From Eremophila alpestris peregrina (lineage: Eukaryota > Chordata > Aves > Passeriformes > Alaudidae), in NCBI GenBank assembly GCA_009792885.1, contig WMCF01000006.1:2795419-2859418 (forward strand): a DNA stretch of 64,000 nucleotides. Reading direction: 5' to 3'. Below, one piece after another: positions 37,601 to 48,800 of this stretch. The position numbers and the translations under genes were made by a program. The notes beneath the pieces were generated by a model. That model did not search any database. It saw nothing but the letters and a program-made list of their open reading frames with translations, and had not been told where the DNA came from. Within the stretch, counting starts at the first letter, position 1, and every line of letters begins with the position of its first letter.

Positions 37601-40600
37601 TTTTTTGTTTCCCATTATCCACCCTCTGTCTTTTACTTCATCTTTAAATTACATGTTCTAGGGAACAGAGACCATCTTTTCACAATAATCAACAGTGCAG
37701 GACTATGTGTGAGCTGGCAGGTTCTTCTCTAACACAGGTAATGACTGCTCAGAACAGCAACACTGAGTGGAAATTGAAACAGCCCTTCTGTGCCTTCCCT
37801 GCGAGCAGTTAACATCAGGTCACTGAGGTTTGAGCTGCACAAGGTGCATGGGCAAAACAGAGACCCAGCACTCGTACAATTGCATTCCAGTGTTCTGCTC
37901 TGCACTCTGCTGTTTTCAAACAATATTGGGCAGTTTGCAGATGTGATGCTTAGAATTTAACATGCCATTTTAACCACCATTTTACCAACTTCAGGTGTGG
38001 GGTACTTAAGTTTCATGGAACAAAAAAAAAAAATACTGTAACAAAAGGATCATCTCAAAATATGTTCTGCTCTAGTATTGAAGGAGGCACCTTATGTGAA
38101 GTAAAAAATTCCTGTCATTGCGTATTATTACATCCAAATGTAAGAAATTCCAAAGTGTTTGGTATAACTAATCATAGAATTCTTCATTGTGACCAGTTTT
38201 GCTCACAATTGGTTATAGCAAATATATTGGTAGGACAGAGAGATTTCAGACTGAAAGAAGTTATTTAAATCTTCTATTGGAATATATAAAGAGTAATAAC
38301 CATATTTCGTTTTAATAAGCCAAATTACACAAAAATCAAAAGGGGGAGGGGAATGCAAAAGCCTTTAAACAAATGAAAATTACAGTCAGCAATAATTTTA
38401 AAGTTAAGCTACAGGCAAACATCCATATCTAATCAAAGCAACTTTACCAACACCCCCCATCAAGAACTTTCCTTCTCTCCCCCAACATCCCCATGTGTTT
38501 AAAAAGTAGCCATGACAATTCCTAAGCATGCTGTATAGCTAAAACATAAGACACCAGTTAATGAACTATGTATCCCTAGATTTGAATGGGAAAGTATGTC
38601 ACATATGCTTAGATAACATCAGAAATAGAAAAGTCATGGGAAAGGAACTGAGAAACTACATCAGCCTAAGAAATCTAAGATAAAAATCTAGCCCAAACCT
38701 CTAAGGGCACAGGTCTTTGAGGTCTTTCACATGACCAAATTATTTCATCATTCACAGTGTTCAGAGGCAATTCAGTCTGGGACTGTTTACTTAGTAAGCA
38801 GTTTTCTTTTTTTCAGGCCCATTTCACCTTGCTGAAAATGCTGCTATTCTGCACTAAGTATGGCTTGGACATGTGGGGAAAGGTGGTAGAGGTTTGAGTA
38901 TTTCTGATCCATATAATCTCAAAGGAAGTGAATGACCTCAGCAGCTGAGATCCTCTGCTGGCCTCTGTCTACTTGTCTGTGGTTTTGATAATTTCTAGGC
39001 AGAATTTCAAAACAGGAGGTTTGTGTAACACTCTTTCATTAGGCTTTTCCTTTTGGCTTACCAGAGCCCACATCCCAGTCTCAGAACCATGTAAGCTGGG
39101 CTCGTGTGAACTCAAAGGCTATTTCTGGAGGGACAGAACAACCACAGAGTAGAGGGGATGGTAAATTTTAAATACAGAGTTTGGGTGAGGCAAAACCCCA
39201 CTGCAACACCTGGTGTCTGCAAAGACCATACCTACGCTCAGGACATTGGATGAACATAGCTTGTTAGGAAAACAAGAAGTTATTGTACTAACAAAGGATT
39301 TGTGCTTAGGAACATAGTTTTTGATTACTTACCAGGTACCAGCATTTGTGTTTGTCTTGTCTACCTGCTTTTGGGTACTTTTGATACATAATACATGTTG
39401 TTAATACTGTTCTTGTGTATATATATCCCCAATTATGCCGAAAGAGTCAGGGATTTTAACAATGAAAAATAAGCCCTCTAAATTCAGTATTGCTGTGCAA
39501 CAGGTCAGTGGTAAACAGATACAAAAAAATATCAGGGACAGCTGGGAGAGTACTAAACCAGAACAGACAGGCAAATTTCACAACAATAAGAAAAAATAAA
39601 GAATTTCAGAGATTAATATGTACAGTGAAAATCCATCTTCTATTTTGGTTATTTTAACAATGGAAGAACTCTCCATGTGATCTACATTTTTCATATGGTT
39701 GAAACATGTAAATCTGGAATTAAAACTACTTTTTAAAGTATATTATATATCTATTTCAAAGAACACCCAGGCAAACCTTTTTGCTTTCTCTCTTTCTCTG
39801 CTGTACCTTTTCACACATCATTTTCCTGTGTTGATGTTTCAGAGTCTGATTCTGTGTGGCTGAAGTCAGATGAACTTTCGTTGTTGGCTCCACCAGGACT
39901 CTATCTGTCTGCAATTGTCCTGATACCTGTACCTCTTCTTTTAGCCAAGAATCTGAATAGAAACAATACCTTCACATGAAAGGTGCTTTACTCAAATAGT
40001 AAATCTTGGAGAACCACCATCAGCCTTGGGATGAAAAAGCCCTTTATTCTGACTTTTCTATTCATTATGCAAATAATTTAATAGATTTCTAACCTTTACA
40101 GATAGAATATGTACCTCCTTACAAACAGGGTTACATCATCTTCATTCCCTCAATTAAGAAATAAATAGCACAATAAGAAATGTAGGGACATCAGTTTATT
40201 GGCATATACTTTGGTATCCTCTTTGTAGTACATGAAGGTTGGGCTCACCAGGCAGGTGTTCTTTCTACAGTTTAAATACTTACTTTTTATATTTATAATG
40301 CAATGAAAACACAACAAAAGAAGGCTTTTAATAGCCATTCATCAAGCCAGGCCAAAAATGAAAGCTACGTTAAAGCTGAAAGGCCTTTGCAGGTACAGAG
40401 ACTGGTATATAGTAGCATGGTAAGAAGTTAGTGCACATGCACTAACAAGCAGATGAATGCTTTTGCCACTACAGTTCATTCTAAGAGTCTCTTGTTTCTG
40501 CTGCCACAGATCGAATCTATTCAAGTACCTAAGCCCATTTTTGTGGGTGGAACTCCCTCCACTCTCACCCAGCACAGCCATTCCGGTCACACACCATGAC

Positions 40601-43600
40601 TCATCACATTCCTCCTGGAAAAAGGCTGCACTCCAGCAGGAGAAATGCTGCCAAGACGTTATGTTTCATTTGTGACCAAGAGAAAAGAAACCACACAAAA
40701 GTTACAGTAAATTCTCCAGGAAATACTAAATGAAGGTGAAAAACTCTGAAAGTAGGATGAAATACCCCTCCCCTCAATGCACAAAACTGCTGAGCTTCAT
40801 TACACAGTTCCTGGGGATGCTAGTAAGTTATGCCCTGGTTTGCTCTTGCTCAAAATTCAGTACACCAAACATGGTCAAGTTATAGCCAGCATTATCTAAA
40901 CGTTGACATCATTCAAACACCATCTCTCCAGGACTGTGTAGGAAAGCCTAACCCTTATACCAGTACCAGATAAACATCAAATCCTATTTATTCTCCAGTC
41001 TCTGACTTCAACACATAAGGATGTAATTCATACTCTATGTGACTTTGAAAGACCAAGGTATTTCTGAAACCTTAAGGCAGTGAAAATAGAATAAATGGAG
41101 TTTTACTGGAGTGAAACTGGATCAAAAGAGAGATGATCTTCAAACAGTGATAATGAACCACATGCAGCCTTGTACCCTCCTACTGTTACACTGTATATAC
41201 TTCAGACACTGAAGGCAAAAGATTTTAACTTGTATATACAAAGGGCAAGGTAAACTACATATTTTACCAACTATTTTAAATAGGAGGAGAGCTCCCAAAG
41301 CACTGCTGACAACATCATGCAAGTCATCTAGTAAGCGTGATCCAGCCTACAAGATACACAAAGAAAACTTTTGTGTGTGAAACATCACTTCAGAATCTCA
41401 CAAGACCAGAAAGCTCTCAGTATTTCAAAAAGAGATTAAATGTTAACTCTGTTGGTCTCTTTTGTCTGAAATTCACTCTTTCTATGAAATTCAACACCAC
41501 ACAAAGAGCCAGAATCAGGATTAAGGATCTCATAAACCCTATTTAATTCCTTAAAAAGGCTTCTGTGCAGAAATGAATTCCAGTCTCTGAGAAAAGTTGA
41601 ACTATTCACAAAACCATGAGGGAGGAGGGGCTTCAGAATTACTATGAAATCTCTGTGTTCCAGGAAACTTTTAAAACTTTTTTTGAAAACATTCTTCATC
41701 CAAATGGAGATGTATGTTCTTTAAAACAGGCATTGAAAATGGAATCTTAAGATGTTTTCTCTTAAAAAATATAACTATTAAAGTCAATTTCTCTGTTGCT
41801 ACTGACTACAGAGCGATAATAACAAAATGGCAAGAATCAGGTCAAGGTTAGCCAGCAGCTACAAGGGCTTTTGGGCAGGCTTACCATTTGCAGGGATTCT
41901 CCCTAAAATTAGGGAAATGTCTTCCATTGACAAGAAATAGGAGACAGAGAAATGCAAGCTAGAGAATCCCCTGTAATGAGCTCTTTATGTACCCTGCAGG
42001 AGGCTGAGTTCAAGGAAGACAGAGATAAAGAATAAAAGAAAAAAAAAATCAAAAGAAGATGACCTTATGTTCAATTTCTACACTTCAGGTATAGTCTTAA
42101 TTGGGGACCTCCCTATGAGTGCTAGCAGTTCTTTCTGCTGATAAAACTATTATCGTGTGGTTAATTTATGTCTCTATTTAATGTATGACACAAAAATGGA
42201 CTGAGCAGAGCATTTGATGAAGGGATGGGGAGTCCCTGGTGATGTAAACTGGTGATCATGAAAAAGTCCCTTCTAAGGAACTGCAAATTTATTTCAAAAT
42301 CATTAAAGCTCATTGTCGTGGCTGCCACTGCCTAAACCTCTTGTCGAGCTCAGAGGTGGCTTGCCACTTCTGCTCTAACACGCTGCTGAGCTATTGCAAT
42401 CTGTCAGAGAGCAAGAACAACTTTGGTGCCTGTGCCAGTCGCAGCCAGGCTGAACCTCTTCAGAAGTTTAAAAGTCAAAAAGAGCTTTCAGTTGTTTTGT
42501 TTGTTTTGGTGTGTTTTTTTTGTTTTTTTTTTTTTTCCAGTTGGGGTAAATTCCAACACTACTATTTGGGCATGAGCCAGCCTGGGAGTCATGGGGCCTT
42601 TGCAAATGCTGCACTGCTGCAGGAAACAGTCCCTGGGAACCACGGGCTCTGAGCTTCCCACTGCTTACCTTAGGGAAAGGAGAATACCCCAAGCAGGAAG
42701 GGTCTGCTTCGTGGAAGGAATGTTCATATAACCCTGTACATCACTGAGCCCCAGAAGAGCTAAAGCTCCAGAGACACTGCAATGTGAAGGCAGCAACAGT
42801 CAGAAAACTAACAGACTAGCTGGAAAGCAGCAGAGCAAATACTCAGTGGCTAAAGCAGCCAGCAACAGAAGGGATTACTGGGGGCTGGCACTTAAAATAA
42901 GGTTTTGATCTAATAATTTCTCTACCATCTAAAATCACATGGGGCTGGAATACCTCAGTAAAATACAAAACTCCATACTGGGGAAATGCTGCTGCCATCA
43001 CATGGCATAGTAACAAACTCAGGAAAAATGCTATGGTGCACAAGAATATCAACTGCATTTATTTTTATAAGCTTGCTTAATGTGTACAGAACATATGAAG
43101 ATACTTAGAAGTTGTGAGGAAAATTTGTCTGTTGGGGAAACTTCTTTTGACTGAACTCTGCTACTAAAATCTAAGGTCACACATGACCCCACGCTGTAGA
43201 TTCCCAAGGGATGGGGCTCGCCTGAAAAATCATCAGAAAATCAGGATATAAGCATTGTGAATAGTAAAAACTTTTGCTGTCCTTCAGAAGCCAGTATTCA
43301 TAACTGAAACTTCTCATGTCATTGAAGTAGGGAAAAAATGTATTTACTAGATATTTTCTTCCAATCTTACAAGTTACATCCAATCTTTTCATTGTAATTA
43401 CGTTACTTCCGTCTGCTGTACTACAGGTAAAACTACCAGGATCCCTTCATGCCTTTTGTCACAAGGTGGCGACGTTGGAAGCAAGAAATGTGCCGGAGAC
43501 CAGGGACAGAGCAGCACCCTGAAATGCGGACTTCCACCATACTTTGGACAAAATAATAAATCATGGATAAACTCTGATCCGTATACTTATGAGGAAATTC

Positions 43601-44071
43601 ACATATTAACTTTAAATGTAAAGCAATTAAAAGAAGTGTCAGCTCAGGACTGTAAATCCCCTAAAGCAATATAATCCTTGAATTATAATCATTATAATCC
43701 TTTCAATATAAACATTTTGGTGGGAATTCAACACGAGTGCACACCTTTTCACCATATCAAATTCATTATGTAAATAAGATGAGAAATAATTGTCTCTCCT
43801 TTCTAGGATTTCCTCTCCTTATGGTTTTGTTAGCAGCTATTTTAAAGAAATTTATGGAAGCAATTACAAGATCACATTAAGAGTACGAAAGTATGTCAGC
43901 AGAACGAGTTCCACGGTAACAGCAGTTTTTTGCCACAGTCCAAGAAAAGCAGAGAAAATTTATGACATGAATCTTGTTACTAAAATGAATCTGTGAGCTT
44001 ATTAGCTCTGAACAGAACCCAGCATCCTATTTAAAGCCTCTTTATGCAGAAAACCAGCAGAAGCTCATTAT
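34646..44071. other. Long intergenic stretch, no gene seen
   Basis: About 9.4 kb of AT-rich DNA with only short ORFs. A/T homopolymer runs occur at 35970-35984 and 42492-42537, the latter T/G-rich. A near-perfect 20-bp palindrome lies at 40427-40446. No transposase-derived gene is present on either strand upstream of CCDC82. Confidence 0.5.
42492..42537. repeat. T-rich (T/G) homopolymer tract
   Basis: Runs of up to 15 T interrupted by single G, ending TTTTCCAG. It looks like a splice acceptor pyrimidine tract, but no exon can be supported after it. Confidence 0.8.
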
Positions 44072-44465
44072 TCACAGGATCAGGGAATCGTTAAGGCTGT
44101 AAAAGACCTTTAAGATCATCAAGCACCAACACCGTGTTCACCACTGAAACCTGTCCCCAAGTGCTATATCCACACGTCTTTTGAACGTTTCCAGGGACGG
44201 CGCCTCCATCACTTCCCCGGGCAGCCTGTTTCAGCGCTTGACCATCCTGTCAGGGAAGAATTTTTTCCTAAAGTACGACCTAAACCTCTCCTGGTGCGCA
44301 ACTTGAGGCCATTTCCTCTTGTCCTGTCCTTGCTACGCTTTCCTTCCAGGCAGCTGTAGAGAAGAGAAGACACTCGCCGCCCTCCCGCCCCGAGCCCGCT
44401 TTTCTCCAGGTTAAACACCGGCAGCTCCCTCCGCCACCCCTCACAAACGCACGGGGCTCGGAGGG
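44072..44465 (-). mobile_element. CR1 LINE fragment, minus strand, at the edge of the CCDC82 CpG island
   Basis: On the minus strand it reads as the CR1 3' region: a 'gagctgccggtgtttaacctgg' block, 'aggacaagaggaaatggcc', 'tcaagttgcgcaccaggag', 'gaaacaggctgcccgggg', then 'gatgatcttaaaggtc' near the 3' end at 44,072. It keeps several CpG in the part that enters the island. The minus-strand ORFs at 44209-44996 run through it and the island and are not genes. Confidence 0.88.
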
Positions 44466-44469
44466 AGCG

Positions 44470-45080
44470 GGGTGGCGGCGGACGCCCCAGAGCAGCGGCA
44501 GTCCCTGCCAGCCCCGCTGGGCAGCTGCCGCAGGCCACAAGCCCAGGCACACTTTTCTGGGAACGCCCTGAGGACGGGCACAAACAATTAACCCACCATA
44601 TGACAGCGCCGCCCGAGACCTCCTGGTGAGGCGCCGGGAGCGCACGGAGGCGGGACTCGAACCCTCACCTCCCGCTCGCCAGCCGCTGCGCGCCAAAGCA
44701 ACTATAGCCCTCCTCCCGACCTCCCTCGCGGCGCGACCGCACTTCCGTAAACATCCCGGCGGGATGAGTGACGGGCGCGGCGGCCAATCGCGGTGCGCGA
44801 ATCCCGCGCTCGGCGGCCGAGGGGGCGCGCGGCGGGAAACGGCGGCACGCGGGTAACGGCGGCGCGCGAGCCGGGCTGCCCCGAGCCGGAAGGGCCCCGC
44901 AACCGCCCCGGAGCTGCCGCGGTCGGGAGCGGCCAGGGAGGGACAGCGGCAGCGGCGTCCCTGACACGATTCCTTCGCTGCGGCCACGGCGGGCACGGGC
45001 GCTTCTACCTGTCCTGAGCGAGGTGTCCCCTCTGGAGAAGTTGCTGTGCGTGCTGAGTTTTGTGTGGTGCTGGTTTCCGC
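44470..45080 (+). promoter_or_regulatory. CCDC82: CCDC82 CpG-island promoter and untranslated exon 1
   Basis: GC-rich, CpG-dense DNA directly upstream of the first coding exon. Visible motifs are an ETS/GABP-type CACTTCCG (44740-44747), CCAAT (44784-44788), an E2F-like GGCGGGAA (44831-44838) and CCGGAAG (44886-44892). There is no TATA box, as expected of a housekeeping promoter. Transcription probably starts between about 44,850 and 44,980. Exon 1 would end at 45,080, before a consensus GTGAGT donor. There is no ATG between 44,900 and 45,080, so the leader is free of upstream starts. Confidence 0.75.
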
Positions 45081-45224
45081 GTGAGTCTCTTATTGGTGCT
45101 GCTAATTCATAAGCATATAGAGCAAAATTTGTATACTCGTGTGGTTTTTTTAATTATTGTTTTGTTACCCTATGAATGGCACAATGTCATAAGTGCTTTG
45201 TTCTGCGGGTTTATATTTACGTAG
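45081..45224 (+). other. CCDC82: CCDC82 intron 1 (inferred)
   Basis: Runs from the GTGAGT donor to a TTTACGTAG acceptor; a second possible acceptor (CTGCAG) ends at 45,234. An in-frame ATG at 45,176 lies inside this intron. It would extend the protein by 22 residues only in an unspliced or internally started transcript. Confidence 0.6.
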
Positions 45225-45802
45225 GTTACTGCAGCCTTCCGATGGGGGTAAAACCAGCTGTCAAAAGATACGAAACAAGAAATACGACAGCAGGGACAGA
45301 AGTGCCATCATCCAAATCCCGAGTCGATTGGAGACGCACTAGAAGGGCGCTCATACTGCTCGACAGCAATGACGAATCCTCAGCCAGCTCTGAGGAGGAG
45401 GAGGAGTCGGAGCAGTCTACCACATCAGAAAGTGAACTAGATGAAAAAGAACAAACGGCTGTGAAGAACAGTGTTTCGGATCAGGAGGAGAAAGACCACA
45501 GTGGGGAAGTAACAGAAGATGGTGACGATGAGTGCGTTGTGCCTAGGAAGCGTAAGAGTTTGAGCACCTCTGTCCTATATGACAGTGATGAAAGTGAGGG
45601 CAGTGGCATAGTTGTTAGAAAGGTTGCTGCCAAACGCCGCTGTATAATGGATGAGGACGAGAGTTGTGAAGAACAGCAGCCTCATAAAACGTGCCCTACA
45701 GAGGATGTTTCTACTAGTAAAAAACAGCAAATGCTTGCAAAATTGAAAGAACTTGTAAGACAAAGCGCAGCTCGGAGATCCTGCAGCAGTGCAATTTGTG
45801 AG
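45225..45802 (+). CDS. CCDC82: CCDC82 exon 2 (first coding exon)
   Basis: Codes residues 1-187 from ATG 45,242, ending ...AICE in phase 0. The donor GAG/GTCAGG is weak (C at +3). If it is not used, the frame stays open to a stop at 45,850, giving a 202-residue short form. The acidic S/E-rich tract at residues 41-65 and SVLYDSDESEGSGIVVRKV match the conserved mammalian N-terminal region (Pfam DUF4196). Confidence 0.93.
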
Positions 45803-48800
45803 GTCAGGGTTTTATCTTTGAAATTCAATTGGAGAAGATTTTTAATGTGAGGAAAGGTTAAGAGATACAAATCAGTGGGATTTTTTGGGTTTGAACGCAT
45901 GACAAATTAGTAGTTCTGTAATATTTTAAGTCACATTAACTGGATAACTATTGGCTGCTGAAAATCTATCAAATTATTTTTATCAGGAAGCAGAATACCT
46001 GCTGAAGTATCTTTGAGATCTCATGTTAGGTTACTTCCTAGAAGTAGACTGAAGAGAGGTACATGGAAATACCTAATTTACAGCTGAAAGTAATTGTTGT
46101 CTAGTACAGAACAATGTATTATTTTGGAAATGCTTTCTTGTTAATTGAACAAATGTTGTTAGATGGTCAAAAATCTTAGCTGTATGTAGTATTTTGTCTG
46201 TGTAAATACTGACAATGCTTGTGTTTGAAACACTTTTAAAATTTAATTAGGATTCTAATAGTGAAGCTGCAATAGAAGAGGAACCACTCTGTCAGTTGCC
46301 CGTCACACCATCAGGAGGTAGTGAAAGTGACAGTGACAGCATGAAAGATTTTGTAGTAGAGGAAGAGGAAGACAATGATGATGATGATGATGACGTTGAC
46401 AACACAGAGCATGTGAAGGGTGAAAATCAGCCACATCAAAAGCAAGCAAATCTATCAAACAGCGAGCTGCTGGCACGCTACATCCCACAGTGTAAGATCA
46501 AAGTTAGTGATAATTTTTCATGTATAACTAGCTTGTAGTACTGTAATAAAAATTAATGGGCTAAATACAAATGCTAAGGAATAGAACGTGATATTTAAAA
46601 GCAGATACCTAAAAGGTTTGAATTTATTATGAAATCATTCTGATTTCCACAGTACACTTTTACAGTATTTCGGTATCTACTTAAAGAGAAGATATAAGCT
46701 GGGGGGGAGAAAGGGAAACCTTATTGCACAGTTTTTTACTTCAGTTTTTATTTCAATTTATTTCAATTTTTATTTATTGGTCTGATTTAGGATGAAGTAG
46801 GCTGCCTATCATGTTTTCATTTCTGTGGAGACCTGAAAGCATCATCCTTCATCCTACAATTTTGTAGTTTATGCTAAGAGCAGCTATGTTAATCTGTCCA
46901 AATTTTGTTCTGTCTATGAGTTTGGGGCTTGGGATTTTAGTTTTTTCATTTCTTTTTTGTTTGGTTGTTTTTTTGTTTTGTTTTGGGGTTTTTTATGTAT
47001 TTCTATTTCATGGTGATAAGACTTGGGACCAGAGGTCTAGAGGGGTTTCTGATTTGGCCAATCTTGGCCAAATTACACAGAGCAAGAAAACTCTTCAAGT
47101 TGTTCTTTTATGAAAACCAGTTTCTGGATGGAGCAGAGAGATTTGAAGCAGAACCTTATACGAGTTTTCTTCTAGTTCAGAAGTAGGTATGTAGTGACTG
47201 GACAGTCAGTGCTAGTGTAGGTAGTCACAAGCATTTGTGGTATTTCTTCAGTGAAGACCTCAGCAGAATTGTATTTGAAAGAAAAAAAAATAACACAACA
47301 AACAAAATGCAAGCAAAAAAGCCATGACCACAACATAAGTCTGGCCTTCTCTGGTTTATGTTATTTTCCACTATTTGAATAACAAATTATTCAGTTCTCT
47401 TAGTGTTTGTAGTTCTTACTGTGGACTCTTCTTGCTGGGAGTACATGTGACTTTAGGATGCTAAAATTCTATAGGATCATTGGGATGAGAAGCACAATTT
47501 AAAGGCAGAATCCTATGGGTGTGGATGTTGGGCATTGAAATTATTTCTAAATCTATATTTAAATAACTTGAAAAATCTAAATTTACAATACTGGAGAAAA
47601 AGAATTCTTCTTACAGGACTTCTAACATGGCTTTGTTTTTTTTTTCCTTCTCTTGGTAAATTTTGGTTGTATTGCTTTCTTCCCAGTATCTCGCTGTGAT
47701 CATTATGTACACATCAAAAGAATAGTAAAGGCTTTCCTCATAAATGCAATTGATGACACTTTTCTGAGCTCATTATATGGTAAGTAAATTGCATTAAATA
47801 ATATATTAATGCATTCAAAGTTCTACAAAGCCATTTATTCTAGGAAAGGGTGTTTCTCCCGTTAGAGTATAGAACTGAGGGTCCTGAAATCTGGGGTTTT
47901 TCTGCTATATAACTTTGGTGGGAGATAGCAGAGGGGACTCTATCTGAAAAGGATACAGTAGTCTTGGAAAAATGTGTAGATTTAGTTCTTGAGCACAGAA
48001 GGCTTGAAATGCCTTCTTGAGATGTAGGAATGTGTTTCTGTGTTACTAATCAGTAGTAACCTTTTCAGCATGAAAACTGAATTAGTTTCAAAGCAGTTAT
48101 CTCAATGAAAACATTGCAAGGTCAGCTGGTTTGTCAAAAATCTGTTGTGCTTCACAGCTTTTTTCTCTTAGGAATTTGATAGATAATAAATGCTTTTAGT
48201 TACAGAGATGACGATCAGATTTTTTTCTCCTTTTTTTTTTTTTTTTTGTTTTTTTAGCACATTAGATAAGTAAGCTTCAGCTGCAGTCAGTACTTGTCTT
48301 ATTCTTTCTGAGGAAGTGCTTTTTGGCTTTTGGCCTAGTGGGGCTGAATAACAGCTTCACACATAGTTTCATAAGCCCTGTAAAGATGGGATTAAGGAGA
48401 GGACTCTCAGTGTCAGATTGTGGAAGGAGTCAGTAAAGTGCCAAGAGTGGAGGTTTTGGTGTCATCAGGAACTAAGATGGAATGGAGAAGCTGAAGTACA
48501 CCGCAGACCTCAGAATAAAGGCTGTATACTCTTGGAGCTAAAAATGTCTTTCATCTACCACTGCTAGTTCTTTCAGGTACTTGGTTTGTTTTGTTTCAAC
48601 AAGTGAAAACAAGCCTTTGAAAAGTAATAAGTAAACACTGCCAGATTAATGTTGTAATAGCTTCCTCCTATTTCAAATGATATCTGCTCAATAAAATGTA
48701 ACAATTTACTGCCAAGTTGCTGGAAGTAAATGAAGGCTATGCATGAACTGTATGAACATAGCCTAGCATTACAAAAATGTGTATGTATAAAGTAGAATGG

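Noticed and set aside
44640..44680. tRNA-like T-arm on the minus strand (GGTTCGAGTCC)
   Set aside because: The T stem has a mismatch, and no matching acceptor, D or anticodon stems can be found upstream. It is most likely chance in GC-rich DNA.
44280..44996. A 238-codon minus-strand ORF upstream of CCDC82
   Set aside because: It runs through the CpG island and into a CR1 relic, is Arg/Ala/Pro-rich as expected of GC-rich DNA, and has no recognisable domain. It is also not a JRKL-like transposase.
45176..45241. Upstream in-frame ATG extending CCDC82 by 22 residues
   Set aside because: The extension lies before the likely splice acceptor at 45,224 and does not resemble the N-terminus of CCDC82 in mammals.
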